Shown: positions 6,970-15,811, counted from the stretch's first letter. The stretch: DNA of 51,021 bases from Pseudomonas bananamidigenes (GCF_001679645.1 NZ_LRUN01000085.1:1-51021); one strand, 5' to 3'. Numbers and translations: made by a program. The notes: generated by a model not told the origin, from the letters alone.

Positions 6970-8187
6970 TCAGATCGCTGAACCGAGTTGGAAAATCGGC
7001 AGGTACATGGCCACCACCAGTCCGCCGACGATGACCCCGAGCACCACCATGACGAATGGCTCCATGAGGCTGGTGAGGTTGTCGACCATGTTGTCCACCT
7101 CTTCCTCGTAGAAGCCGGCGACCTTGTCGAGCATGTCGTCCAGGGCGCCGGACTCTTCGCCAATCGCCGTCATCTGTATCGCCATGTTCGGAAACATGCC
7201 GCTGGTGCGCATCGAGAAATTCAGCTGCATGCCGGTGGCCACGTCCTGGCGAATGCGCAGCACCGCGCGCTTGAACACCACATTGCCGGTGGCTCCGGCC
7301 ACCGAATCCAGCGCCTCCACGAGCGGCACACCGGCAGCGAAGGTCGTCGACAGGGTACGGGCGAAACGGGCCACGGCAGACTTGTACATCATGGTGCCCA
7401 CCAGCGGCAGCTTGAGCAGCCAGGCATCGCGTCGGTCACGCAGGGCCTGGGATTTCTTCAGGGCATGACGGGTGCCGAAGAACGCCACGACCAGCACGCC
7501 AAGGATCGCCCACCACCATTGCTGCATGAATTCCGACAAGCCGATGACCATCACGGTGAACGCCGGCAGTTCGGCACCGAATCCGGAAAATACCGACTGA
7601 AACTGCGGCACCACCTTTACCAGCAGAATTCCGGTGACGACAGCGGCCACCAGAACCACGGCTGTGGGGTAGGTCAGGGCTTTCTTGATCTTCGCCTTGA
7701 GGCTTTCGCTCTTTTCCTTGTACGTCGCCACACGTTCGAGCAGGGTGTCGAGGGCGCCGGACTGCTCACCGGCATCCACCAGGTTGCAGTACAACTCGTC
7801 GAAGTATTGCGGCTTCTTGCGCAAGGCCGCCGCGAAACTGTTGCCGGCGGCGACTTCCTGTTTGACCTCGTCCACCAGTTTGCGCATCGCCGGATTCTCG
7901 AAGCCCTCGCCGATGATGTCGAACGACTGCAGCAACGGCACGCCGGCTTTCATCATGGTCGCCATCTGCCGGGTGAACAGGGCGATGTCCAGCGGCTTGA
8001 TGCGTTTGCCGAGGTTCAGCAACGACGCGGACTTCTTGCGCACCTTGCCGGGATTGATGCCTTGCTTGCGCAACTGGGCCTTGATCAGTGCGGGGTTTTG
8101 TCCGCTCAGTTCGCCGCTGATCCGGCTGCCTTTCTTGTCTGTGCCTTCCCAGGCGTAAACGCTGATTTTCGCTGCCTTGACCGCCAT
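6970..8187 (-). CDS. pilC: Type IV pilus inner-membrane platform protein PilC
   Basis: A 405-aa GspF/PilC family protein. A cytoplasmic N-terminal region ends in IALFTRQMATMMKAGVPLLQSFDIIGEG, the first GspF domain. A transmembrane segment AVVLVAAVVTGILLVKVV follows. The second GspF repeat begins with ARFARTLSTTFAAGVPLVEALDSV. Final segments MVVLGVIVGGLVVAMYLPIFQL span the membrane. It links the assembly ATPase PilB to the growing pilus. The start is 2 nt past the pilB stop, in an operon with pilB and pilD. Confidence 0.95.
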   Translation of the reverse strand: MAVKAAKISVYAWEGTDKKGSRISGELSGQNPALIKAQLRKQGINPGKVRKKSASLLNLGKRIKPLDIALFTRQMATMMKAGVPLLQSFDIIGEGFENPAMRKLVDEVKQEVAAGNSFAAALRKKPQYFDELYCNLVDAGEQSGALDTLLERVATYKEKSESLKAKIKKALTYPTAVVLVAAVVTGILLVKVVPQFQSVFSGFGAELPAFTVMVIGLSEFMQQWWWAILGVLVVAFFGTRHALKKSQALRDRRDAWLLKLPLVGTMMYKSAVARFARTLSTTFAAGVPLVEALDSVAGATGNVVFKRAVLRIRQDVATGMQLNFSMRTSGMFPNMAIQMTAIGEESGALDDMLDKVAGFYEEEVDNMVDNLTSLMEPFVMVVLGVIVGGLVVAMYLPIFQLGSAI

Positions 8188-8189
8188 GT

Positions 8190-9890
8190 TCAGTCCTTGG
8201 TGACCCGGTTGATTTCTTCGAGGCTGGTGATGCCTTGCATGGCCTTGATCAGCCCCGAGGTGCGCAGGTCGTTGAAACCGTCCAGACGCATCTGGCTGTC
8301 GATTTCCAGTGCGTTGCCTTCGGCCATGATCAGCCGTTGAAGCTCGGGGGTGTTTTTCACCACTTCATAAATCCCGGTGCGTCCCTTGTAGCCGCCGTTG
8401 CATTGATCGCAACCGGCGGGTTCATAGATCGTGAAGCTGCCGATGCGTTCCTCGGGGAAGCCTTCCTTGAGCAAGGTTTCGCGGGGAATCTCGATGGGTT
8501 TCTTGCAGTGGTTGCACAGTTTTCGCGCCAGGCGCTGGGCAATGATCAGGCTGACCGAGGTAGCGATGTTGAAGCCGGGAATGCCCATGTTGTGCAAGCG
8601 GGTCAACGTTTCCGCTGCGCTGTTGGTGTGCAGCGTGGACAGCACCAGGTGACCCGTCTGCGCTGCCTTGATCGCGATTTCTGCGGTTTCCAGGTCCCGA
8701 ATCTCGCCGACCATGATCACGTCCGGATCCTGACGCAGGAACGAGCGCAGGGCCTGGGCGAAATCCAGTCCCTGCTTCGGATTGACGTTGACCTGGTTGA
8801 TGCCTTCCATGTTGATTTCCACCGGGTCTTCGGCGGTGGAAATGTTGATGTCGACGGTGTTGAGGATGTTGAGCCCGGTGTACAGCGACACGGTCTTGCC
8901 GGAACCGGTAGGGCCGGTCACCAGAATCATGCCTTGCGGCTGCTTCAGGGCGGCCAGGTACAACTCTTTCTGCTCCGGCTCGTAGCCGAGGGCGTCGATG
9001 CCGATCTGCGCACTGGACGGATCGAGGATCCGGATCACCACTTTTTCGCCCCATAGCGTCGGCAAGGTGTTGACCCGGAAATCGATCGACTTGGTTTTCG
9101 ACAGGCGCATCTTCAGGCGTCCGTCCTGGGGTTTGCGGCGTTCCGAGATGTCGAGGCTGGCCATGACCTTCAGCCGGGCGGCGATGCGCCCGGCCAGTTG
9201 AATCGGCGGCTTGGCCACCTCACGCAGGATGCCGTCGGTTCGCACCCGCACACGGTAGTTCTTTTCATAGGGTTCGAAGTGCAGATCGGAGGAGCCGCTC
9301 TTGATCGCGTCCAGCAGCATCTTGTGGACGAAGCGCACCACCGGCGCATCATCGGCGTCCAGTCCTGCGATCGTGTCCTGCCTGCTGTCATCGACGGTTT
9401 CGACATCCAGTCCTTCCAGATCGACGTCGGCCATGTCTTCCAGACCGGAAGCGTGGGTGTCGAAGAACTTTTCGATGGCGTCGGTGAGTTTGTCGTCCTC
9501 CACCAGGATGGCTTCGGTGCTCAGCCCGGTGCTGAACTGGATGTCATTGATCGCCTGGTGATTGCTCGGGTCGGAGATCCCCACGAACAACTTGTTGCCG
9601 CGCCGCCACAGGGGCAGGGCGTGATGCTGGCGCACCAGTTTTTCACTGACCAGCCCTTTGGGCTGGGTTTCCTTGTCCAGGCAGTTGAGGTCGAGGAACG
9701 CCATGCCGAAATGCTCCGAGGCAATCTCGGCGACCTGCCAGCTCTTCACCAGTTTGTTCTGGACCAGATAGCTGACCAGCGACAGGCGATTGCGCTGGGC
9801 TTGCTGCCAGGCTTGCTGGGCGCTTTTTTCCGTGAGCAGTTCAGCCTTGACCAGCTGTTTGGCCAGGCCGCTCAGAGCGATGTCATTCAT
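8190..9890 (-). CDS. pilB: Type IV pilus assembly ATPase PilB
   Basis: A 566-aa hexameric extension ATPase of the GspE/PilB family that drives pilin addition at PilC. The N-terminal MshEN-like region (1-150) can carry c-di-GMP sites in this family. Walker A GPTGSGKT (326-333), the Asp box STAEDPVEI, Walker B DPDVIMVGEIRD (388-399) and the His box TLHTNSAAET are intact. A zinc-type tetracysteine module is present (CNHC 459-462, CDQC 494-497). Length is typical. It is the first gene of pilBCD-coaE-yacG and diverges from pilA across a 226-nt intergenic region. Confidence 0.97.
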   Translation of the reverse strand: MNDIALSGLAKQLVKAELLTEKSAQQAWQQAQRNRLSLVSYLVQNKLVKSWQVAEIASEHFGMAFLDLNCLDKETQPKGLVSEKLVRQHHALPLWRRGNKLFVGISDPSNHQAINDIQFSTGLSTEAILVEDDKLTDAIEKFFDTHASGLEDMADVDLEGLDVETVDDSRQDTIAGLDADDAPVVRFVHKMLLDAIKSGSSDLHFEPYEKNYRVRVRTDGILREVAKPPIQLAGRIAARLKVMASLDISERRKPQDGRLKMRLSKTKSIDFRVNTLPTLWGEKVVIRILDPSSAQIGIDALGYEPEQKELYLAALKQPQGMILVTGPTGSGKTVSLYTGLNILNTVDINISTAEDPVEINMEGINQVNVNPKQGLDFAQALRSFLRQDPDVIMVGEIRDLETAEIAIKAAQTGHLVLSTLHTNSAAETLTRLHNMGIPGFNIATSVSLIIAQRLARKLCNHCKKPIEIPRETLLKEGFPEERIGSFTIYEPAGCDQCNGGYKGRTGIYEVVKNTPELQRLIMAEGNALEIDSQMRLDGFNDLRTSGLIKAMQGITSLEEINRVTKD

Positions 9891-9930
9891 GGGAATCCCG
9901 GATGCAGACAGTTCATGACTTATAGCCTAG

Positions 9931-9980
9931 TCAAGTGACAGCGCCAAACCGCCTCGGTGCAGGTGACAAAAAGTGTCAGA
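9931..9980. promoter_or_regulatory. Candidate PilR activator sites upstream of pilA
   Basis: TGACA occurs at 9936-9940 and 9964-9968, and the inverted GTGTCA at 9973-9978. The last two make GTGACA-N4-TGTCA. Jin et al. described short GTGTC-like elements as PilR targets upstream of pilA in P. aeruginosa. These sites lie about 75-120 bp ahead of the sigma-54 promoter, a normal enhancer distance. PilR itself is not in the window. The assignment is inference. Confidence 0.45.
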
Positions 9981-10052
9981 TAGTGCGGTTGCAGGTTGTA
10001 GGAAAGAACTCGCATGCGTGGTGAGGCCCAGCGTGCAGGGCTTTCAGCGTTT

Positions 10053-10068
10053 TGGCACGGGCTGTGCT
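10053..10068 (+). promoter_or_regulatory. Sigma-54 promoter of pilA
   Basis: TGGCACGGGCTGTGCT has GG at 10054-10055 and GC at 10066-10067 exactly 12 bp apart, matching the -24/-12 consensus TGGCACG-N4-TTGC. The predicted start is near 10079, giving a leader of about 38 nt before the ATG. RpoN-dependent pilA transcription with PilS/PilR is known in P. aeruginosa. Confidence 0.85.
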
Positions 10069-10116
10069 GATACCTGTTCAGATCATGAGATTCCGACTCA
10101 TGCATGGAGGAAGTCT

Positions 10117-10560
10117 ATGAAAAAACAACAGGGTTTCACTTTGATCGAGCTGCTGATCGTCGTGGCGATCATCGGCATCCTGGCAACCATCGCGCTGCCG
10201 CAATACACCAAGTACCAGGCACGGTCGAAGGTGACGGCAGGGCTGGCGGAAATCAGCGCGCTGAAGGTGCCGTTCGAGGACACCATCAATCAAGGTACCG
10301 ATCCGACACTGACGCTGGTGACCGGTAGCGCTTCCTACTCGACAACCAATTGCGGCACCGTGACGGCGTCGGGCACTGCATCCTCAGGGGCCGGCACCAT
10401 CGTTTGCACACTGGCCAACGCGCCGGCTCCCGTGCTGGGCAAAACCATCACGCTGACCCGCTCCGGGGGGGCAACCGGTAATACAGCCGGTGTCTGGAGC
10501 TGTGCTTCGACAGTCAACCCGGACTATGCCCCTAAGGGCTGCCCGGGCAGCGGTACTTGA
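10117..10560 (+). CDS. pilA: Type IV pilus major pilin PilA
   Basis: A 147-aa prepilin. The leader MKKQQG is followed by FTLIELLIVVAIIGILATIALPQY, the class III pilin N-terminus with Glu5 of the mature protein; PilD should cut after Gly6. The ATG at 10117 is preceded by GGAGG. The globular part is rich in Ser, Thr and Gly. Four cysteines (79, 97, 129, 142) could form two disulfides. The last pair encloses the receptor-type D-loop CASTVNPDYAPKGC near the C-terminus, and the tail is PGSGT. No pilin glycosyltransferase (tfpO) follows. A terminator lies 20 nt after the stop. Confidence 0.93.
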   Translation: MKKQQGFTLIELLIVVAIIGILATIALPQYTKYQARSKVTAGLAEISALKVPFEDTINQGTDPTLTLVTGSASYSTTNCGTVTASGTASSGAGTIVCTLANAPAPVLGKTITLTRSGGATGNTAGVWSCASTVNPDYAPKGCPGSGT

Positions 10561-10580
10561 TCCCAGGCTGCCGAATCATG

Positions 10581-10610
10581 AAATGCCCCGCTTTGCGGGG
10601 CATTTTCTTT
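10581..10610 (+). terminator. Terminator of pilA
   Basis: A perfect 10-bp stem AATGCCCCGC / GCGGGGCATT with a TTT loop is followed by TTCTTTT. It lies 20 nt after the pilA stop codon, so pilA is monocistronic. Confidence 0.9.
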
Positions 10611-10656
10611 TGCCCGGCATTTCTCAAAAGCTTCAATCTTTTCAGCGTGTTAGGAA

Positions 10657-10730
10657 CTTTCCGGAAAGCCGCAACTTGCATGTAGATAATTCGGTGGTCA
10701 TGCAAATTGCATGATTCCGAAAATTTCGGA
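10657..10730. promoter_or_regulatory. Three palindromes upstream of the BON-domain gene
   Basis: Three distinct palindromes follow each other: CTTTCCGGAAAG (10657-10668), TCATGCAAATTGCATGA (10698-10714, 8-bp arms, 1-nt centre) and TCCGAAAATTTCGGA (10716-10730, 7-bp arms, 1-nt centre). They lie 130-203 bp before the ATG at 10860. None looks like a terminator because T-tracts are lacking. They are candidate operators for dimeric regulators; I cannot name the regulators. Confidence 0.55.
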
Positions 10731-10859
10731 TTCTATTAACTAGTTGATTTATAAGGGTTTAATTATTTTGTGAAAGTTGGCACAGCCTTCGCAACATACC
10801 CGGTAACCCTGCTGACAAGACACGCAGCAGACTTTCCAGAAAAAACAGGAGTTACTCGT

Positions 10860-11216
10860 ATGAAGAAGTTCGCTATCACTGCCGCTGCTGCTACCGCGCT
10901 GACCCTGACCATGGCCACCGGCGCATTCGCACAATCCACCCAGGCAACCCAGGCTCCAATGACCCTGGCTGCCGGTGAAATGACCAAGGCGAAAGAAGCC
11001 ACTTCCGACACCTGGATCACCACCAAAGTCAAAAGCGACCTGGTTACCGAAAAAGGCATTCCAGGCACTGACATCAAAGTAGAAACCAACAAAGGCGTCG
11101 TGTCTCTGTCCTCCACTGTTGCAGTGACAGAAGCCCAGAAGAAAATGGCTGTAGACATCACCAAGAAAATCAAGGGCGTCAAAGCGGTCTCCGCTGACGG
11201 CCTGAAAGCCGAGTAA
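10860..11216 (+). CDS. BON-domain periplasmic protein (OsmY-like)
   Basis: A 118-aa exported protein. The signal peptide MKKFAITAAAATALTLTMATGAFA is followed by a short linker. One BON domain follows (about 50-116: TWITTKVKSDLVTEKGIPGTDIKVETNKGVVSLSSTV ... KKIKGVKAV). Single BON domains of this type bind phospholipid or act in envelope stress, as in OsmY and DolP. The ATG at 10860 is preceded by CAGGAG. It stands alone: pilA with its terminator is upstream and a convergent gene downstream. Three palindromes upstream suggest regulated expression. Confidence 0.85.
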   Translation: MKKFAITAAAATALTLTMATGAFAQSTQATQAPMTLAAGEMTKAKEATSDTWITTKVKSDLVTEKGIPGTDIKVETNKGVVSLSSTVAVTEAQKKMAVDITKKIKGVKAVSADGLKAE

Positions 11217-11377
11217 GGCAAGACTTCTCGCCTGGACCGGGAGAAGACGCGACAGGCGGGCCGAGCAATACGTCTGCCGCACTTTAGAGTTCATGCGAAC
11301 GGCCACAGGGAATGTGGCCATTACAGGCCCTGGCATTCGTGTCGGGGCCTGTTCTATTCAAGGGGCGGGAAAATGGA

Positions 11378-11674
11378 TCAGTCGCCGCGTTTGCTGTTGA
11401 TCTGCCGCAGGCGATTGCCCTCGAAGCGCAGGTATTGATACATGCCGTTGCTCGGGCCGTAGGTCCATTCCTCGACCTGAAATTCTTCACGGCGATTGGC
11501 ACTGCGCTTGTAGCCGAGGACATCACGGCTGACCGGTTCACCGCATTTCTGCAGCACTTCGCTGGCGCGATCACCGAGGCTGACCAACTGGCTGCCACAG
11601 CGCAGGGTATCGGATGCCGAAGCCTGGCTGGCGACGAGCGCCAGCGCCATTGCGGCCAGCCATTGATTGTTCAT
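11378..11674 (-). CDS. DUF2845 domain-containing exported protein
   Basis: A 98-aa protein with signal peptide MNNQWLAAMALALVASQASA and a mature domain with two cysteines, TLRCGSQLVSLGD and VLQKCGEPVSRDV, likely a disulfide. The GSQLVSLGDRASEVLQKCGEP stretch is the SmpA/OmlA-like pattern found in DUF2845. A beta region (EEWTYGPSNGMYQYLRFEGNRL) ends the protein. Its ATG shares one base with the stop of the large DUF748 gene (TGATG), so it is translationally coupled. This suggests the two envelope proteins act together, possibly in outer-membrane maintenance. Confidence 0.85.
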   Translation of the reverse strand: MNNQWLAAMALALVASQASASDTLRCGSQLVSLGDRASEVLQKCGEPVSRDVLGYKRSANRREEFQVEEWTYGPSNGMYQYLRFEGNRLRQINSKRGD

Positions 11675-14625
11675 CACTCGGCGTCCAGATGCATTTGTGT
11701 CACCACGCGACCGTCGCTTTCCGCTTCGCCCAGATTGGCGTCGATGAAGTACACACGGTCGTCCGCCAGTTGGCCCTTGTCCACCAGATAGTCCTTGATG
11801 CTGCTGGCACGGTCCTGACCGAGCTGGCGCAGCAACACATCGCTGGAACTCCAGAACTTGATCACGTCCGCACGCATTTTCGCGGTGCGCTCTTCCTTGC
11901 CCAGATCTTTCCATTCCGCCGGCGGCTGGGTTTTCAGGCGGGTGCGGTAGATGCCTTCGAGCAGCGGACCTTTTTCATTGTCCGGCACCTGAATCATCGA
12001 GGCCTGGGCCGGCACCTTGTCGCCACGGCGCTGGAGCATCTTGTAATAGTTGTACTGGTATTCGCGTTCCAGACGCTGTTCGGCAAGCAACGGCCCGTCG
12101 CTGCTTTGGGCGGCAGTGCCTTCGATTTCCAGGCGCAGGGCCGGACGTTCCTTCAGCGCTTGCGACAGCTTCACCAGTGCCGCTTCGGCATCCTTGTTCA
12201 GTTCACTGGAGCCCGGAGCGAAGGACACGGTGCCCAGATCTTCCGCCCCACCGCCGCTGACCAGCCCGCCAATCAGTTTGAACGGCGCGGCAGCGGCCTT
12301 GACGATCAGATTGCGCAGGGTCTGCCAGACAATCGGCATCACGCTGAATTGCGGGTTGTTGAGGTCGCCGGTGACCGGCAGTTCGATGGAAATCTTGCCG
12401 TCCACGTCCTTGAGCAGTGCAATCGCCAGTTTCAGCGGCAGGCTCACGGCATCCGGGCTGTCGACTTTCTCGCCCAGTTGCAGTTGTTCCACCACTACCT
12501 TGTTTTCGGCCTTGAGCTGGCCCTTGGTGATCAGGTAGTGCAGGTCGAGATTGAGTCGGCCCTTGCGGATCCGGTAACCGGCGAATTTGCCGGAGTAGGG
12601 CGTCAGGGTGGTCAGCTCGACCCGTCTGAAGCTGGTGGCGATATCGAGGCTGGCCATCGGGTCGAACGGATTGACTGCGCCCTTGATGGTCACCGGTGCA
12701 TAACGATCGACCTTGCCCTTGACGTCGACGCTGGCCGGTTTTGCCTGACGGCTGTCGATGGTGCCGATCTGGCCGTTGAGCTGCTGGATTGCAGTGGCGA
12801 AGTTCGGCGTCAGGCTGAAGTCGGCGAAGTTGGCCGAGCCGTCATTGATGACGATGCCGCCAATGTGAATGCCCAGCGGTTTCGAATTGCCGGCAGGTTT
12901 TGCCGCTGCGGTTTTCGTTCCGGAATCGGCAGGCTGCGGGATGAGCAGATCGTCGATGTTGGTGGTGCGGTCATCGTTGATCATGAAGCGCGCGTACGGC
13001 TGGAACAGGTTGATCCTGTCGATCGACAGGCTGTCGCCATGCTGATAGTTCAGGCCTTCGACCACCACCTGCTGCCACTTGAGGAAGTCTCGGGTTTTCA
13101 GGGTGTCGAGGGTGTGCAACTGATCGACCTGGGCGCGACCGGTAACGCTGAGAGCCAGCGGCTCGGTGCTTTTCAGGTTCACATTCAGGTCGCTGCCGAG
13201 CATGCCGCTGCGCAGTTCCAGGCGAATGAACGGATTGATGTAGGACTGCGCGACCCGCAGGTCGATGTCCTGGGTCTTGACGTTGAGCTGGGCGGTGACC
13301 GGCGCCAGGTTGACCACGCCGTCGGCGTTGATCTTGCCTTGCTTGCCCAGGCCGGCGTCGAGTTTGACGTTGAAGGGCGAGCCGTTGAGGCTGTCGAAAT
13401 TCTGCAGATCGATGTTCAGCGGCGTGACATCCAGAGCGACTTCGGGCTTTGCCGAGCGGTCGGCCAGATGCACTTTGTAGTCACGCAGTTGCACGTCCTT
13501 GAGCAGCACTTGCCATGGTTTGCCCGGCGCGGTCGGTTCCGTTTTCGGCGAGTCGGCTGCGGCCGGAGTGCTTTTCGGTTCAGCCGCTGCCTTGGCGGCA
13601 GGTTTGGACGGCTGGCTGGCGAACAGTTTCTGCCAGTCCAGTTGCCCGTCCGCTTCGAGGGCGGCCCAGGTTTCGAGTTTCTGGCTGCGGATCTTGCCGA
13701 CCACCACTTGCTGTTTGGCCAGATCCACGGTGGTGTCGCTGACGTCGAGACGGTCGAGTCTTGCCAGCGGACGTCCGTCCGGAGCCTTGATCGCAAAGGG
13801 CGCGACGCTGACCGCGACGTTGCTCAGCAGCAGTTCGGTTTCCTTGGACAGGTTGAGCTTGTAGTCGGTGCTCAGACTGACCACGCCATTTTCCAGCACC
13901 AGTGGCACCGCGTCGCGCACATAGGGCCAGAACGCTTTCATCTGGCCATCGGTAACCTTGAGCGTGCCTTCGGAGGCAATCGGGATCAGGCTGAAGTTGC
14001 CCTTCCAGTCGATCTGCCCGCCGGCCGGGCCGATGGCGACCAGGGTCATGTCGGCGTTGTCTTCAGGCAGGGTGCTGAGGTTGTTCAGTTCGAAATCGAG
14101 TTTGTCGTAGAGGAATTCGATCGGCTCGCTCGGGCGTGCATCCTCGAAATGCACGTTGCCACCGGCCAGTTTGATCCGGTCGATACGCAGCGGAAACGGC
14201 TTGGCATCCGGGTCGGCCGGCGTCGGTTCGCTGGCCGGCAGTTTGAACAGGCCGAGCAGATTGAGCTTGCCGTCCTTGGCGAACAGGACTTCGGTCTTCG
14301 GTTTGTCCAGTTCGATGGCGGACAGGTGCAGGGCTTTTGTCCACAGGCTGTCGAGTTGCAGGTTGGCGTACAGGCGTTCGAAACCGACCTGTTCCTTGCC
14401 CGGCTCGCCGATGACCAGGCCCCAAAGTGTGACTTCGAGGCTGAACGGATTGAGTTCGATACGCTGAAGATGCGCAGGCAGCGTGGCGTAGTTGGCCAGT
14501 TGCTGGTTGGCCACACGCAGCGCAATGCCCGGCAGAATCAGAAAACCCAGCAGGCTGTAGAGGGCCAGAGCGGTCAACAGGGCGCCAATCGCGCGAATCA
14601 ATCCTTTGGGCATGTGCGGCTTCAT
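11674..14625 (-). CDS. DUF748 AsmA-like envelope protein
   Basis: A 983-aa protein with one N-terminal membrane helix (about 7-31, IRAIGALLTALALYSLLGFLILPGIAL) and a very long periplasmic part. The periplasmic part is built from repetitive beta-rich DUF748/AsmA-type segments (IELNPFSLEVTLWGL, IDRIKLAGGNVHFEDA, IGGIVINDGSANFADF, GYRIRKGRLNLDLHYLITKGQLKAENKVVVEQLQLG). An Ala/Pro/Lys-rich linker lies near 350. The C-terminus has an OmpA-like stretch (VSFAPGSSELNKDAEAALVKLSQALKERPALRLEIEGTA). AsmA relatives move phospholipids between membranes by a groove, so a role in outer-membrane lipid transport is a reasonable inference. The start is uncertain between the ATG at 14625 and one four codons later. 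Confidence 0.85.
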   Translation of the reverse strand: MKPHMPKGLIRAIGALLTALALYSLLGFLILPGIALRVANQQLANYATLPAHLQRIELNPFSLEVTLWGLVIGEPGKEQVGFERLYANLQLDSLWTKALHLSAIELDKPKTEVLFAKDGKLNLLGLFKLPASEPTPADPDAKPFPLRIDRIKLAGGNVHFEDARPSEPIEFLYDKLDFELNNLSTLPEDNADMTLVAIGPAGGQIDWKGNFSLIPIASEGTLKVTDGQMKAFWPYVRDAVPLVLENGVVSLSTDYKLNLSKETELLLSNVAVSVAPFAIKAPDGRPLARLDRLDVSDTTVDLAKQQVVVGKIRSQKLETWAALEADGQLDWQKLFASQPSKPAAKAAAEPKSTPAAADSPKTEPTAPGKPWQVLLKDVQLRDYKVHLADRSAKPEVALDVTPLNIDLQNFDSLNGSPFNVKLDAGLGKQGKINADGVVNLAPVTAQLNVKTQDIDLRVAQSYINPFIRLELRSGMLGSDLNVNLKSTEPLALSVTGRAQVDQLHTLDTLKTRDFLKWQQVVVEGLNYQHGDSLSIDRINLFQPYARFMINDDRTTNIDDLLIPQPADSGTKTAAAKPAGNSKPLGIHIGGIVINDGSANFADFSLTPNFATAIQQLNGQIGTIDSRQAKPASVDVKGKVDRYAPVTIKGAVNPFDPMASLDIATSFRRVELTTLTPYSGKFAGYRIRKGRLNLDLHYLITKGQLKAENKVVVEQLQLGEKVDSPDAVSLPLKLAIALLKDVDGKISIELPVTGDLNNPQFSVMPIVWQTLRNLIVKAAAAPFKLIGGLVSGGGAEDLGTVSFAPGSSELNKDAEAALVKLSQALKERPALRLEIEGTAAQSSDGPLLAEQRLEREYQYNYYKMLQRRGDKVPAQASMIQVPDNEKGPLLEGIYRTRLKTQPPAEWKDLGKEERTAKMRADVIKFWSSSDVLLRQLGQDRASSIKDYLVDKGQLADDRVYFIDANLGEAESDGRVVTQMHLDAE

Positions 14626-14734
14626 CTGTCTGAATCGGAGTGCCTTGGAGTATGGCACGCGATTGCGGTTCCGAAGCAATTGCTCGAGGCCAGGAGCATC
14701 CTGATTTTTCTGTGGGATTTGTCCTGTGCGGGTT

Positions 14735-15751
14735 TCAGAGCTGGAGAATCAGGGTCTTGAGCGGGTGTTGCCCGTCCATGGACGGGAAGTCCCGGCCCGG
14801 TGTCATCACGCTCCATTCGCGTACCGGGCGCCCGGCCTTTTCGGCGCAACGCAGGACCTGGTCGCGCCAGTCGTCCATGCTGACTTTTGCCAGGTTGTTG
14901 CAGCAGATCAGCACGCCGTTTTCGGCGGTGGTCAGCAGGGCGGGCTTGAGCAGGCTTTGATAATCGCGCAGCAGATCGACTGTACCGAACGCGCTTTTGG
15001 CCCACGCGGGCGGGTCGAGCAATACCAGGTCGTATTGGCGCTGTTCGAGACGTGGGTAGCTCGGTAGTTTCTGCCCGCGACGCTGACTGATCGGCAGGCC
15101 GGCCAACTGGCGGATCGCCGGAAAGTAGTCGGACTGGATGAATGCCATGGTCGGCAGCTGCGGATTGAGCAGGCCGTTTTCGCGTCCGACTGCCAGGTTG
15201 CCCTCGGCGAAGTCCAGGTTGCACACCTCGCGGGCACCGCCGGCGGCCGCACTGAGACCGACCCCACAGGTGTAGGCGAACAGATTGAGTACGCTTTTGC
15301 CCCTGGCGTGATCCTTGACCCAGCCGCGGGTGTTGCGCAGGTCGAGGAACAGCAGCGGATCCTGCCCGGCATGGCGTCCGCGCACGCGGTAGTTCAGACC
15401 CCATTCGTGGCCGACCAGATCGACCAGCGCAGCCTCTTCGGCGCGGTAGACGCGATCTTCGCGGTCGATGCGCGAGTTGCCACGGGAGCGGTCGTTGTAG
15501 ACCAGCAGGGTCTGCATGCCCAGCGTTTCATTCACCGTGGCGTGCAGTTGCAGCAGGTCGGCGAGCTCCAGTGTCTGGTGGAAACTCTGCACCAACAGTT
15601 GCGGGCCGTAGCGGTCGACGGTCAGTCCGCCGGCACCTTCCTGGCTGCCGTGGAACAGGCGATAGCAATCCGTACCCTGGCTGTGCAGCTCGGCGAGCAG
15701 ATCCTGGCGATTATCGAGGGCGGCGCGCAGCGCCTGATTCAGGGAAGACAT
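14735..15751 (-). CDS. RlmI-like class I SAM-dependent rRNA methyltransferase
   Basis: A 338-aa COG1092-type methyltransferase. The N-terminal part is a substrate-binding domain with GGLTVDRYGPQLLVQSFHQ. The Rossmann core carries LFLDLRNTRGWVKDHARGKSVLNLFAYTCGVGLSAAAGGA (SAM motif I), then EVCNLDFAEG, and the catalytic-type motif DLVLLDPPAWAKS. RlmI methylates C1962 of 23S rRNA to m5C in E. coli, and this is a shorter relative without a PUA start. Substrate assignment is tentative. The start has AAGGCG 6 nt upstream. The gene lies 110 nt upstream of the DUF748 gene on the same strand. Confidence 0.85.
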   Translation of the reverse strand: MSSLNQALRAALDNRQDLLAELHSQGTDCYRLFHGSQEGAGGLTVDRYGPQLLVQSFHQTLELADLLQLHATVNETLGMQTLLVYNDRSRGNSRIDREDRVYRAEEAALVDLVGHEWGLNYRVRGRHAGQDPLLFLDLRNTRGWVKDHARGKSVLNLFAYTCGVGLSAAAGGAREVCNLDFAEGNLAVGRENGLLNPQLPTMAFIQSDYFPAIRQLAGLPISQRRGQKLPSYPRLEQRQYDLVLLDPPAWAKSAFGTVDLLRDYQSLLKPALLTTAENGVLICCNNLAKVSMDDWRDQVLRCAEKAGRPVREWSVMTPGRDFPSMDGQHPLKTLILQL

Positions 15752-15811
15752 GCTGGCGCCTTGCTGGATGGAGTCGGGGCGCGGGAGTTTAGCAGCAACT
15801 CGGCCTTAAGC

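Noticed and set aside
6988..8340. 450-codon plus-strand open frame opposite pilC
   Set aside because: Shadow frame with extreme His/Gln content; pilC is unmistakable on the other strand.
11300..11352. Two GC-rich hairpins after the BON gene (GGCCACA/TGTGGCC and ACAGGCCC/GGGCCTGT)
   Set aside because: Neither is followed by a T-tract in either direction, so I do not call a terminator.
11614..14760. Very long plus-strand open frame opposite the DUF748 gene
   Set aside because: It is the antisense shadow of a real GC-rich gene; its translation is His/Arg/Gln-rich and matches no family.
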